From contig JASHRZ010000606.1 of the NCBI GenBank assembly GCA_030037055.1, positions 1 to 10,710 on the forward strand: a DNA stretch of 10,710 nt, in the 5' to 3' direction. Position 1 is the stretch's first letter. Every line of letters begins with the position of its first letter. Positions 1-6,321 of this stretch are shown here, piece by piece. A program made the translations under genes and the position numbers. The notes below the pieces were generated by a model. It saw only the letters and a list, made by a program, of their open reading frames with translations, did not search any database and had not been told where the DNA came from. The stretch is from Alphaproteobacteria bacterium. GTDB lineage: Bacteria > Pseudomonadota > Alphaproteobacteria > ATCC43930 > CGMCC-115725.

Positions 1-89
1 CTCGCTTCCTCGAGTTCCGGCAGGCGCATCACCGTGAGGTAGGTGTAGGTGCTGCCCATCGTGAACCAGAACTCGATTGGCCGTGCCAT
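1..89 (-). CDS. 2-hydroxychromene-2-carboxylate isomerase-like / DsbA-family protein, N-terminal fragment (partial)
   Basis: Only the first 29 codons are inside the window; the gene continues past the left edge. The ATG is at 87-89 on the minus strand and the peptide begins MARPIEFWFTMGSTYTYL, then VMRLPELEEA. This resembles the opening beta strand and first helix of the thioredoxin-fold HCCA isomerase / GST-kappa family, which usually start with a [KR]xIEFxxDxxSPYxYL-like segment. In that family the residue after the first strand binds glutathione or the substrate; here it reads GSTYTY rather than the commoner GSPYSY or SSPYxY. The upstream region is a GC-rich repeat of ggc triplets with no clear Shine-Dalgarno sequence. 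The family call rests on fewer than 30 residues, and the substrate cannot be inferred. Confidence 0.6.
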   Translation of the reverse strand, partial: MARPIEFWFTMGSTYTYLTVMRLPELEEA

Positions 90-483
90 CGCCGCCGCCG
101 CCGATCGGGACCGAACCGGCTAATCGTGCGACCAATCCTTTCATCCGGCAATATCCAGCCTTGTCCCGGGCTATAGCGGCACTCAGCACGGCAGCTCCTC
201 GAGCGACCAGCGGTTCGGGAACGCGCCATGGGACGATGCCACACCGTCGCCGGCATGGCCGCTCCTCATTCGATCGCGGAACCATCCGCGCGCTCATCGC
301 GCCGCAGCTCCCTGCCAATTCTGCACGTGGCGACCGGAAGCGCCGCTGCTCTGTTCACGCCCCCGGCGGATACTGGTATTGCTTTGGCCACCGTGCACGG
401 CTCCACGCGGGCCGCTCGCCCGTTTGAGGGGCTTCGTTTAGAGTTGCTGTATTTTCAGATCGCGCCCCTCGGAGAACATCTCG
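90..483. other. Intergenic region with no recognised gene
   Basis: This stretch lies between two divergent genes, so it should hold promoters for both. The open frames across it on either strand give low-complexity Arg/Ser/Pro-rich translations that match nothing I recognise, and they overlap one another, as expected of GC-rich noncoding DNA. The only clear signal is the ribosome binding site at its right end (471-475) for the next gene. An AT-richer patch around 436-460 could contain that gene's promoter, but no convincing -35/-10 pair is visible. Confidence 0.5.
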
Positions 484-957
484 ATGGAACAGTGCCGCGC
501 TCCCCTGCTGGTGATGATCCCGCCGCCCATCATCTATGCCGCGACCTTCGCCGCCGGGATGGTCGTGGACCGGGTGATACCGTGGCGCCAGGATTGGATG
601 CGATCCGAACTCGTGCAATGGCTTGGCTGGGCCTTCATCATCGCGGGGCTTTTGCTGGGCCCGGGCAGCGCCGGATTCTTCGCGCTTCGGCGCACGACAC
701 TCAATCCGGCGGGTCTGCCCGCGCGCCTCGTCACCAATGGCCCGTTCGCATTGTCGCGCAATCCGATGTATGTGGGAGTGACCATGATCTATCTGGGCCC
801 TGCCCTGGTTCTCGGCAAGATCTGGCCATTGGTCCTCGTGGTCCTCCCGTGGGCAATAACGAACTGGGTCGTGATTCCATTCGAGGAGGCGCGCCTTCGC
901 AACATCTTTGGCGAGAACTATGTCGACTACTGTCGCCGCGTAAGACGCTGGGTTTGA
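484..957 (+). CDS. Isoprenylcysteine carboxyl methyltransferase (ICMT/PEMT)-family integral membrane protein
   Basis: A 157-residue protein, of typical size for the small bacterial members of this methyltransferase family. Hydrophobic segments lie at about 11-28, 44-68 and 99-128. The C-terminal half carries the family hallmarks: LVTNGPFALSRNPMYVG (82-98), where RNPMY is the conserved S-adenosylmethionine-side motif, and IPFEEARLRNIFG followed by ENYVDYCRRVRRW (131-156), with the conserved EE pair and YxxYCxxVRRW tail. The ATG is preceded by GGAGA (471-475) at 8 bases, which favours this start over the ATG at 514. Bacterial members are thought to methylate lipids or small hydrophobic molecules rather than prenylated proteins, and the substrate here is unknown. 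It stands alone, convergent with the chemoreceptor gene. Confidence 0.85.
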   Translation: MEQCRAPLLVMIPPPIIYAATFAAGMVVDRVIPWRQDWMRSELVQWLGWAFIIAGLLLGPGSAGFFALRRTTLNPAGLPARLVTNGPFALSRNPMYVGVTMIYLGPALVLGKIWPLVLVVLPWAITNWVVIPFEEARLRNIFGENYVDYCRRVRRWV

Positions 958-1053
958 GGTGCAAAGCCGGACCAGCCACCAGTCGCGTCAAGGACAGGAT
1001 CGCACCAGCAATCACTCCCACGCCACGTGCGCCTTGCGCAGTGAACCTCTTGC

Positions 1054-3111
1054 CTAAGCGGCTCGGATCTGGGCGAGGAACCCGTCAAGCCGCGCGCGCA
1101 GCGTCGCTGCCTGATCGGCAAGTTCGCTGGAGGCGCTGAGCACCTGACTTGACGCGGCGCCGGTGTCGCCCGCCGCCTTGGTGACGCCGGCGATGTTGGA
1201 CGACACTTCATGGGTGCTGGACGAAGCCTGCTGAACGTTGCGTGCGATCTCCTTGGTCGCCGCCCCCTGTTCCTCCACCGCCGACGCGATGGTGGTGGCG
1301 ATCTCGTTGAGCCGTGCGATCGTCTCGCCGATGCCTTTGACCACGGCGACGGACTGACCGGTCGCGCTCTGCATCTCGCCGACCTTGGCGCTGATCTCTT
1401 CGGTCGCCTTGGCGGTCTGGGTGGCCAGCGACTTCACCTCCGAGGCCACCACCGCGAAACCCTTGCCCGCCTCGCCTGCCCGCGCCGCCTCGATTGTCGC
1501 ATTCAGCGCCAGCAGGTTGGTCTGGCTGGCGATGTCGTTGATCAGCGCGACCACCTCACCGATCTTCTGCGCCGCCTCGGCGAGGCTCTGGATCTGGCTG
1601 TTCGTGCGCTGCGTCTCCTGCACCGCCTGGGTCGTGATGCGCGTCGATTCGCCGACCTGACGCATGATTTCGGCGATCGAGGAGGCAAGCTTCTCGGCAG
1701 CGGTTGCTACCGTGTGGACGTTGGCCGAGGCCTGCTCCGAGGCCGCTGCCACCGCGGTCGACTGCCGTCTCGTCTGGTCCGCCGTGGCCGACATCGACTG
1801 GGCCGTAAACTGCAGCTCGGTCGAAGCCGAGGACACCGTCTGGAGGATACCCGCCGCCGATCGGTCGAACTCCGCGATATGGGCCTCGATCGCCTTCTGG
1901 CGCCGCTCCTTCCTGGCCTGTTCGGTCCGCTGCTCGGCCGCCAGTTGCTCGGCCTTGATTGTGTTGTCTTTGAAGACCTGGACCGATTGCGCCATCTGGC
2001 CGATCTCATCCTCATAGCCGACGCCCGGGATAGCGACGGAATGGTCGCCGCCAGCCAGTCGGCGCATCGCAGCCGTCATGCCGCGGATGGGATCGGCGAT
2101 GCCGCGGCCGATGACGAACGCCACCGCGAGCCCGAGCACGAAAGCGACAATCGCGGTCGCGACGCCGAACAGCGTCAAAGCGTGTATGGTGCCGGTGGTG
2201 TTCGTTTCGATGCGGCGAAGAGAGGTAACCTGCGACTCCTTCACTACGCCCGCTCCGTTGGCGAACTCTTCGGCGGCGATGTCCATGGGCCCGCTGATAA
2301 GGCCGTACAACTCCAGCGTCGCGGCGGACATCGCCCTAAAGGCCGAAGCGTATTTCGCGGCGGCTTCCATGGTCTGCCGGAGTAGCTGCTTGCGCTCCGG
2401 GTTCTGAATCTCGTTTTCGAGCTGAGCGAGCGTCGCAGAGAGCTTCGCGAGCCGGTCGTTGGCGGTATCCGCGAGCTTCTGATCGGGTGAACCGATGAGG
2501 CGGACCGCAATGAGCCGCGCCTGCGTGAGGTCCTCCTCCATCCCGTCGATAAGCGCCGCGGCCTCGAGGTCCTTGTCGGCCATTGCCGACACCCGCGACT
2601 TGGCGAGGCTCTCGCGCATCGCGACGTCGGCGGCGTTCATCTCGCCCTTCAAGACCTGGTCGCGTTTTGCGCGAAGCGCCACGACTTTCTCGAATTGGCC
2701 GGTGTAATCGCGGTAAAGCCCCTTCATTCCGCCGAGCATCTGGCGGCTTTCGGCGGACGCAGCGCCCTTCTCCGCCTCGGCGAGATCGTTCTCCAGTTCC
2801 GCTTTGAGCTGCTCCACGCGGCCAAGCGCCGCGTCCTCGCGGTTGGCGCTATAAAGCTCGACGTTACGACGCAGCTCCGCAATATTGCGGTCCATCCCCA
2901 GCACGTGCATCGTGCTGTCGCTGATTCGCGCGAAGCTGTAAAAGCTGTCTCCAGCGCCGTTCAAGCCGAGCGTGCCTATGAGCGCAACGACGCCCAACAA
3001 GAGGAGAACAAGGATAAAACCGGCGAAGACGCGCGTGCCGATTCTGAACCTCGTCATGAAAGATCTGATGGACAAGCCGGCGCTGACGGACTGGGGCTTA
3101 TGTTCCAACAC
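1054..3111 (-). CDS. Methyl-accepting chemotaxis protein with periplasmic helical sensor, HAMP and MCP signalling domains
   Basis: A transmembrane chemoreceptor of 685 residues from the GTG at 3109-3111. That start has AGGAG (3120-3124) 8 bases upstream; an ATG at 3055-3057 (667 aa, MTRFRIG) and a TTG at 3196-3198 (714 aa) have no such site. Numbered from the GTG: TM1 about 32-49; a mostly alpha-helical, charge-rich periplasmic sensor about 50-311, larger than a single four-helix bundle; TM2 about 312-334; HAMP about 335-388 with the DEIGQMA signature; cytoplasmic coiled-coil signalling domain about 411-681. The CheA/CheW-binding hairpin tip is intact at 524-547 (IASQTNLLALNATIEAARAG). No NWETF-type CheR/CheB tether ends the protein. 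The ligand cannot be told from sequence. No other chemotaxis gene is nearby, so it is an orphan receptor feeding a distant Che pathway. It is divergent from the carbamoyltransferase cluster. Confidence 0.95.
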   Translation of the reverse strand: MLEHKPQSVSAGLSIRSFMTRFRIGTRVFAGFILVLLLLGVVALIGTLGLNGAGDSFYSFARISDSTMHVLGMDRNIAELRRNVELYSANREDAALGRVEQLKAELENDLAEAEKGAASAESRQMLGGMKGLYRDYTGQFEKVVALRAKRDQVLKGEMNAADVAMRESLAKSRVSAMADKDLEAAALIDGMEEDLTQARLIAVRLIGSPDQKLADTANDRLAKLSATLAQLENEIQNPERKQLLRQTMEAAAKYASAFRAMSAATLELYGLISGPMDIAAEEFANGAGVVKESQVTSLRRIETNTTGTIHALTLFGVATAIVAFVLGLAVAFVIGRGIADPIRGMTAAMRRLAGGDHSVAIPGVGYEDEIGQMAQSVQVFKDNTIKAEQLAAEQRTEQARKERRQKAIEAHIAEFDRSAAGILQTVSSASTELQFTAQSMSATADQTRRQSTAVAAASEQASANVHTVATAAEKLASSIAEIMRQVGESTRITTQAVQETQRTNSQIQSLAEAAQKIGEVVALINDIASQTNLLALNATIEAARAGEAGKGFAVVASEVKSLATQTAKATEEISAKVGEMQSATGQSVAVVKGIGETIARLNEIATTIASAVEEQGAATKEIARNVQQASSSTHEVSSNIAGVTKAAGDTGAASSQVLSASSELADQAATLRARLDGFLAQIRAA

Positions 3112-3119
3112 GACGCGGT

Positions 3120-3124
3120 CTCCT
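3120..3124 (-). promoter_or_regulatory. Shine-Dalgarno AGGAG deciding the chemoreceptor start
   Basis: Reading the minus strand, AGGAG ends 8 bases before GTG (3109-3111), with an alternative TTG directly after it. This is the only good ribosome binding site near any candidate start, and it argues that translation begins 18 residues before the more conventional-looking MTRFRIG start. Confidence 0.6.
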
Positions 3125-3166
3125 GAATTATCGCGTTCTTTTCGGGTGCAGAGGGATCCAGGCGCT

Positions 3167-3188
3167 CGGCTCGCTTGTGTCCGAGCCG
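3167..3188. repeat. Perfect 7-bp inverted repeat in the chemoreceptor leader
   Basis: CGGCTCG (3167-3173) and its exact complement CGAGCCG (3182-3188) flank an 8-base loop. It lies about 56-77 bases upstream of the receptor's GTG start. An AT-rich patch just behind it (around 3197-3225) could hold a promoter reading leftwards. It could be an operator or a hairpin in the 5' leader. It is not a convincing terminator, because no T-run follows it directly on either strand. Confidence 0.35.
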
Positions 3189-3219
3189 CGAGACTCAATT
3201 CGAAAAATTAAAATAGGGT

Positions 3220-3515
3220 AACTTTCAGGATCACGGTCCCGCGACGCACGAAACCGCGTCGCACCCGGCGTGTCCCGCGCACGGCCGCCACGCTGCACTG
3301 AGCCTTCGAGCACATAATCCGGTCCGGTTCCGTGCCGATCGGTTTGGCGTCGATGCTCTTGCCCGTCCGGGTGACGACCGTGAAGAGGCCGATCACGACA
3401 CTTTTGCGATGCGCGAGAGGTCGGTGGCGAGAATCTCAGTAATCCCGTCGGCGAAATCGAACTGCGCAGGATTGCTCGAGAGACCGGCGAAGGGCGGCAC
3501 CGGGATCGAGCGACG
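3220..3515 (-). pseudogene. Decayed fragment of an adenylate/guanylate cyclase-associated TolB-like/TPR protein
   Basis: Three consecutive minus-strand segments in different frames match successive parts of one conserved region found in cyclase-TPR proteins of alphaproteobacteria. Segment 1 (3506 down to 3398) reads IPVPPFAGLS, then FADGITEILATDLSRIAKV, then a stop; this matches the family pattern SIAVLPFxNLS...FADGxTExxxTxLSRI. Segment 2 (about 3396-3325) reads GLFTVVTRTGKSIDAKPIG, matching xLFVIARN...GKPIDxKQIGRELG. Segment 3 (about 3319-3284) reads DYVLEGSVQRGG, matching RYVLEGSVxRxGxRVRV. At least two frameshifts are needed to join them, and similarity fades by about 3220. An in-frame stop lies at 3516-3518. 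No cyclase catalytic domain or TPR repeats remain. It is clearly nonfunctional as a protein and points to deletion or gene turnover here. Confidence 0.65.
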
Positions 3516-3635
3516 CTAGAGTCCGACGCTGCCTATGGGCGCCGCGGAGGGTCAACGATCTGGCGGCACGGGATTGGCTCGCTTGCCATCGCTCCCATGG
3601 GTCTGGTTCGATGGCGTCGTTTCTTGCGGGAATGA
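3516..3635. other. Intergenic leader upstream of the DUF2877 gene
   Basis: Nothing recognisable is encoded here. It may be decayed upstream sequence of the cyclase-type pseudogene plus the promoter region of the plus-strand gene that follows. No clear -35/-10 pair was found. A GCGGGA stretch at about 3627-3632 could serve as a weak ribosome binding site. Confidence 0.35.
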
Positions 3636-4475
3636 GTGCGGAACATGGGCGAGCCTAGTGGGGTGGTTGCGGTCGGCTGCAAGGCCTGGGGGGCGTTGCG
3701 GGCCAGTAACGGCCAGGTCTCCGCTTTCGCAGAGGTCGGCGACGCCTGGTATCTGGAGGCCGGTTCCGAGATCGTCTGGGCGATGCATGGCGGCACACTG
3801 CCTCATCCGCGCGCCCTGGTCATCGCCGAGCCCTTGCCTGCCAACTGGCCGGGAGGATATCTCGCACCCGGCGACGCGCCCGTCGCAAGACCGGCGTTTC
3901 CGGCGCGGCTCGCCGGCGGGCGACGGTTCTTGGAGGCGCGCGCTCAAGCGTTGACCAGTGCGCTGGCCCAAAGCGAGGCGCCGCGGGGCATGGGCAGACT
4001 GCTCCGCGGCGAGGAGCCTGATTTTCCGCTGGCCGAAGCCCGCGGCGGCGCCGCGGCGCTGTCCCGCGCTGTGCGTGCCGGCGAACCGGATGCGGCGAGG
4101 AAGGCGGCGATCGCCCTCATCGGTCTCGGTCCGGGCCTCACTCCGGCGGGTGATGATTACGTTTGCGGCACGCTTCTAGCCGCACATCTATTGGCGGCAG
4201 CGGACCCGGCCACGAACGCGTTCTTGGCCGCCATGCGCGCTGCCATCGCCGGGGCGGCGGCGAAGCGGACCAGCCGCATCAGCGCGGCCCTCCTCGCCGA
4301 TGCCGCGGAGGGGCTGAGCTTCGAGGCGCTGCATGCGCTCTGCAACGCGCTCGCGAGCGGGGATGACGCAGCCGGCCGCGTTGCCGCGCATCGGCTGGCG
4401 GGAATCGGGAATTCCTCCGGTTGGGACATGCTAGCCGGGCTCCTTGGCGTGCTCGCGGGGCTTCCCGGCGATTGA
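3636..4475 (+). CDS. allH: DUF2877 protein, AllH-like subunit of oxamate carbamoyltransferase-type enzyme
   Basis: A 279-residue cytoplasmic protein, near the usual length of about 270-300. The family's three conserved blocks are all present: ALIGLGPGLTPAGDDYVCG (160-178), with the glycine-rich loop and GDD; RTSRISAALLADAAEG (211-226); and GIGNSSGWDMLAGLLGVLAG (256-275). E. coli AllH (YlbF) belongs to this family and works with AllF (FdrA) and AllG (YlbE) in transferring the carbamoyl group between oxalurate and phosphate. The presence of both other subunits downstream supports that role. The start is uncertain: GTG at 3636 or ATG at 3645, neither with a strong ribosome binding site. It is separated from fdrA by about 290 bases, whereas E. 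coli has the genes in the order fdrA-ylbE-ylbF. The exact substrate in this organism is inferred, not shown. Confidence 0.85.
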   Translation: MRNMGEPSGVVAVGCKAWGALRASNGQVSAFAEVGDAWYLEAGSEIVWAMHGGTLPHPRALVIAEPLPANWPGGYLAPGDAPVARPAFPARLAGGRRFLEARAQALTSALAQSEAPRGMGRLLRGEEPDFPLAEARGGAAALSRAVRAGEPDAARKAAIALIGLGPGLTPAGDDYVCGTLLAAHLLAAADPATNAFLAAMRAAIAGAAAKRTSRISAALLADAAEGLSFEALHALCNALASGDDAAGRVAAHRLAGIGNSSGWDMLAGLLGVLAGLPGD

Positions 4476-4767
4476 CGGGAGGGAGAAGGCCGTGGCGGCG
4501 GGGCGAGACAGCACGAACCATCTCGCGCACGGCCGCATCGAAAGGCCAGCCAATCGGGCGCGGCGAGATCGATTGAAAAGCGTCGAGAGCATGAAGCGGG
4601 ACAGCGACCGCCTCTGTACGGCGCTGCGCACCCTCTCCCCGACAGATGGTGGATGCCACATATTTTGGGCCGAAATCGCCGAGCCGCGAAGGGCGCAGGT
4701 AATTGACCGTTGCCGAGGGTAAGAATAGCTTTGCTTGGTCACGGCTCTACGGAAGCGAGTCCGCGCG
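4476..4767. other. Gap of about 290 bases between the allH-like and fdrA-like genes
   Basis: A frame open on the plus strand (to about 4722) and one on the minus strand both give Arg-rich translations that I do not recognise, so I call no gene. A possible promoter lies at its right end: TTGACC (4703-4708) with a weak TAGCTT (4727-4732) 18 bases later, which would start transcription near 4739, just before the ATG at 4768. A TTG at 4735 could extend fdrA by 11 codons. The length and content suggest either a separate promoter for the fdrA run or a lost gene, unlike the tight spacing downstream. Confidence 0.4.
4703..4732 (+). promoter_or_regulatory. Candidate sigma-70-type promoter for the fdrA run
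   Basis: TTGACC matches five of six consensus -35 bases. The best-spaced -10 element, TAGCTT, is poor. Position, about 35 bases before the likely fdrA ATG, is the main support. A chance match is quite possible. Confidence 0.2.
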
Positions 4768-6321
4768 ATGCCGGTTTTTGCACTGCTGAGGCCTGGCCTT
4801 TACAAGGATTCGCTCACCCTGATGCGGCTGTCGGAAACGCTCGCTGCCCTTCCCGGAGTGCGGCGGGCGACGCTGCTTATGGGAACCGGGGCGAACCGGC
4901 AGATGCTGCTCGCCGCCGGATATCCCGAGCAAGAGCTGACCGCTTGCCGGCCCGACGATCTCGTGGCCGCGATCGAGGTCGACGGGTCGGTGGGCCGCGA
5001 GACGATCGACCGCGCGCTCGACGATGCGTTGTCCGACACGGCGTCGCGCACTCAAGGCGCTCGGCAGGCGCATGCGCCACGCTCGCTCGCCGCTGCGCGG
5101 TCGCGGCGCGCCGACGCGAACCTCGCCATGATCTCCGTGCCCGGACCCTATGCGGCGGCGGAAGCGATGAAGGCGCTGCGTGCCGGCCTCAACGTGTTCC
5201 TGTTCAGCGACAACGTGCCGCTGGCGGACGAGCGGCGCTTGAAGCGCTTGGCCGAGCGCAAGAGCCTCCTCGTCATGGGTCCCGATTGCGGCACGGCGAT
5301 CATCAACCAGGTGCCGCTCGGCTTTGCCAACGCGGTACGGCGGGGCCCGATCGCGATCGTCGGAGCGTCGGGCACGGGCATTCAGGAGATCGCCTGTCAG
5401 ATCCATCGCCTCGGCGGAGGCATCTCGCAGGCGATTGGCACTGGAGGGCGTGATCTGAGCGAGGCGGTTGGCGGCATCACGACCCGCGCCGCACTGCGCC
5501 TTCTGGCCGAAGACCCGGCGACAAGTGTGGTGGTGGTGATCGCGAAACCGCCCGCCCCCTCTGTCGCCGCTCTGATCGACGCGGCGCTGCGCGAACTCGG
5601 AAAGCCGGCTGTCGTGCTGTTCCTGGGGGCAGAGGGCGGCTTCGGGGAGCGGTCCCTCCGCCGGGTCAGCGACCTCGAAGCGGCGGCGCGCGCCGCTGTC
5701 GGCCTCGCCGGCGGCGTTCCAGCAGCGGTGGAAGCCGAGGACCCGAGAGTGGCTCGGCGGGAAGCCGCACGGCATGCGCGCGGCCAGCGCTATTTGCGCG
5801 GTCTCTTCACCGGCGGCACCTACGCTCTCGAAGCGCAGGTGGTGTGGCGCCGCGCCGGACTCGCGGTCCACTCCAATGCGGCGCTCGATGACGGTTTCGC
5901 ACTCGACGATGCGCGCCGGAGCCGCGCGCATACCGCGGTCGATCTCGGCGACGATGCATTCACTCGCGGGCGGCCCCATCCGATGATTGACCCCGCCGGG
6001 CGCATCGAACGATTGCTGCAGGAGGCGCGAGACCCGGAAACCGCGGTCGTGGTCCTCGACATCGTCCTTGGCACTGGCGCGCATGCCAACCCTGCCGGCG
6101 CGCTCGCGCCGGCGATCGCGGAAGCCAAGGCGATCGCCGCCGCCGCCGGACGCCGGCTTACGGTCATCGCCGCGGTTTGCGGGACCGAAAACGATCCCCA
6201 GGATCGAACGCGCCAGGAGGCGGAATTGCGGGCGGTCGATGTCGTGTTGGCACCAGGCAGCACCGCGGCGGCGCGCCTCGCCGCTCTGTGCCTTGAGCGC
6301 ACCGCGGAGGCCCGGCCATGA
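4768..6321 (+). CDS. fdrA: FdrA/AllF-like subunit of carbamoyltransferase (acyl-CoA synthetase-like fold)
   Basis: A 517-residue protein from ATG 4768. This start aligns with the beginning of E. coli FdrA (MPVFALLRPGLYKDSLTLM here against a similar MIHAFIKKGCFQDS start, recalled from memory); the in-frame TTG at 4735 would add 11 residues. FdrA resembles the succinyl-CoA synthetase alpha subunit. Family blocks, numbered from the ATG: DANLAMISVPGPYAA (116-130), FLFSDNVPLADE (144-155), LLVMGPDCGT (167-176), the nucleotide-binding-like loop VGASGTGIQE (198-207), IGTGGRDLSEAVGGI (223-237), GLFTGGT (345-351), and VDLGDDAFTRGRPHPMIDP (391-409). In E. coli it is part of the AllFGH oxamate carbamoyltransferase. 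E. coli FdrA is about 555 residues; this protein ends after LAALCLERTAEARP and lacks the final domain of about 45 residues, which instead lies at the start of the DUF1116 protein. Its TGA overlaps the next ATG. Confidence 0.92.
   Translation: MPVFALLRPGLYKDSLTLMRLSETLAALPGVRRATLLMGTGANRQMLLAAGYPEQELTACRPDDLVAAIEVDGSVGRETIDRALDDALSDTASRTQGARQAHAPRSLAAARSRRADANLAMISVPGPYAAAEAMKALRAGLNVFLFSDNVPLADERRLKRLAERKSLLVMGPDCGTAIINQVPLGFANAVRRGPIAIVGASGTGIQEIACQIHRLGGGISQAIGTGGRDLSEAVGGITTRAALRLLAEDPATSVVVVIAKPPAPSVAALIDAALRELGKPAVVLFLGAEGGFGERSLRRVSDLEAAARAAVGLAGGVPAAVEAEDPRVARREAARHARGQRYLRGLFTGGTYALEAQVVWRRAGLAVHSNAALDDGFALDDARRSRAHTAVDLGDDAFTRGRPHPMIDPAGRIERLLQEARDPETAVVVLDIVLGTGAHANPAGALAPAIAEAKAIAAAAGRRLTVIAAVCGTENDPQDRTRQEAELRAVDVVLAPGSTAAARLAALCLERTAEARP
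6306..6310 (+). promoter_or_regulatory. Shine-Dalgarno GGAGG deciding the carbamate kinase start
   Basis: GGAGG sits inside the last codons of fdrA, 7 bases before the ATG at 6318, which overlaps the fdrA stop as ATGA. This supports the long form of the kinase over the ATG at 6408, which has no comparable site. Confidence 0.6.

Noticed and set aside
1028..1040. Small hairpin (TGCGC, loop CTT, GCGCA) between the convergent ICMT-type and chemoreceptor genes as a terminator
   Set aside because: The stem is only 5 bp and no T-run follows on either strand, so it is not a convincing intrinsic terminator.
228..1139. A 303-codon plus-strand frame overlapping the ICMT-type gene
   Set aside because: The overlapping frame at 484-957 carries the conserved methyltransferase motifs and a good ribosome binding site; the longer frame has neither.
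1210..2385. A 391-codon plus-strand open frame inside the chemoreceptor gene
   Set aside because: It is antisense to a fully intact chemoreceptor, and its translation is low-complexity Arg/Gly/Leu-rich with no family resemblance.
4444..4722. Possible small gene (92 codons) in the gap before fdrA
   Set aside because: It overlaps the end of the allH-like gene, lacks a clear ribosome binding site and has no recognisable motif; a competing minus-strand frame is equally open.
4747..6084. A 445-codon minus-strand frame opposite fdrA
   Set aside because: It is antisense to the well-conserved FdrA-like protein and its Arg/His-rich translation resembles nothing known.
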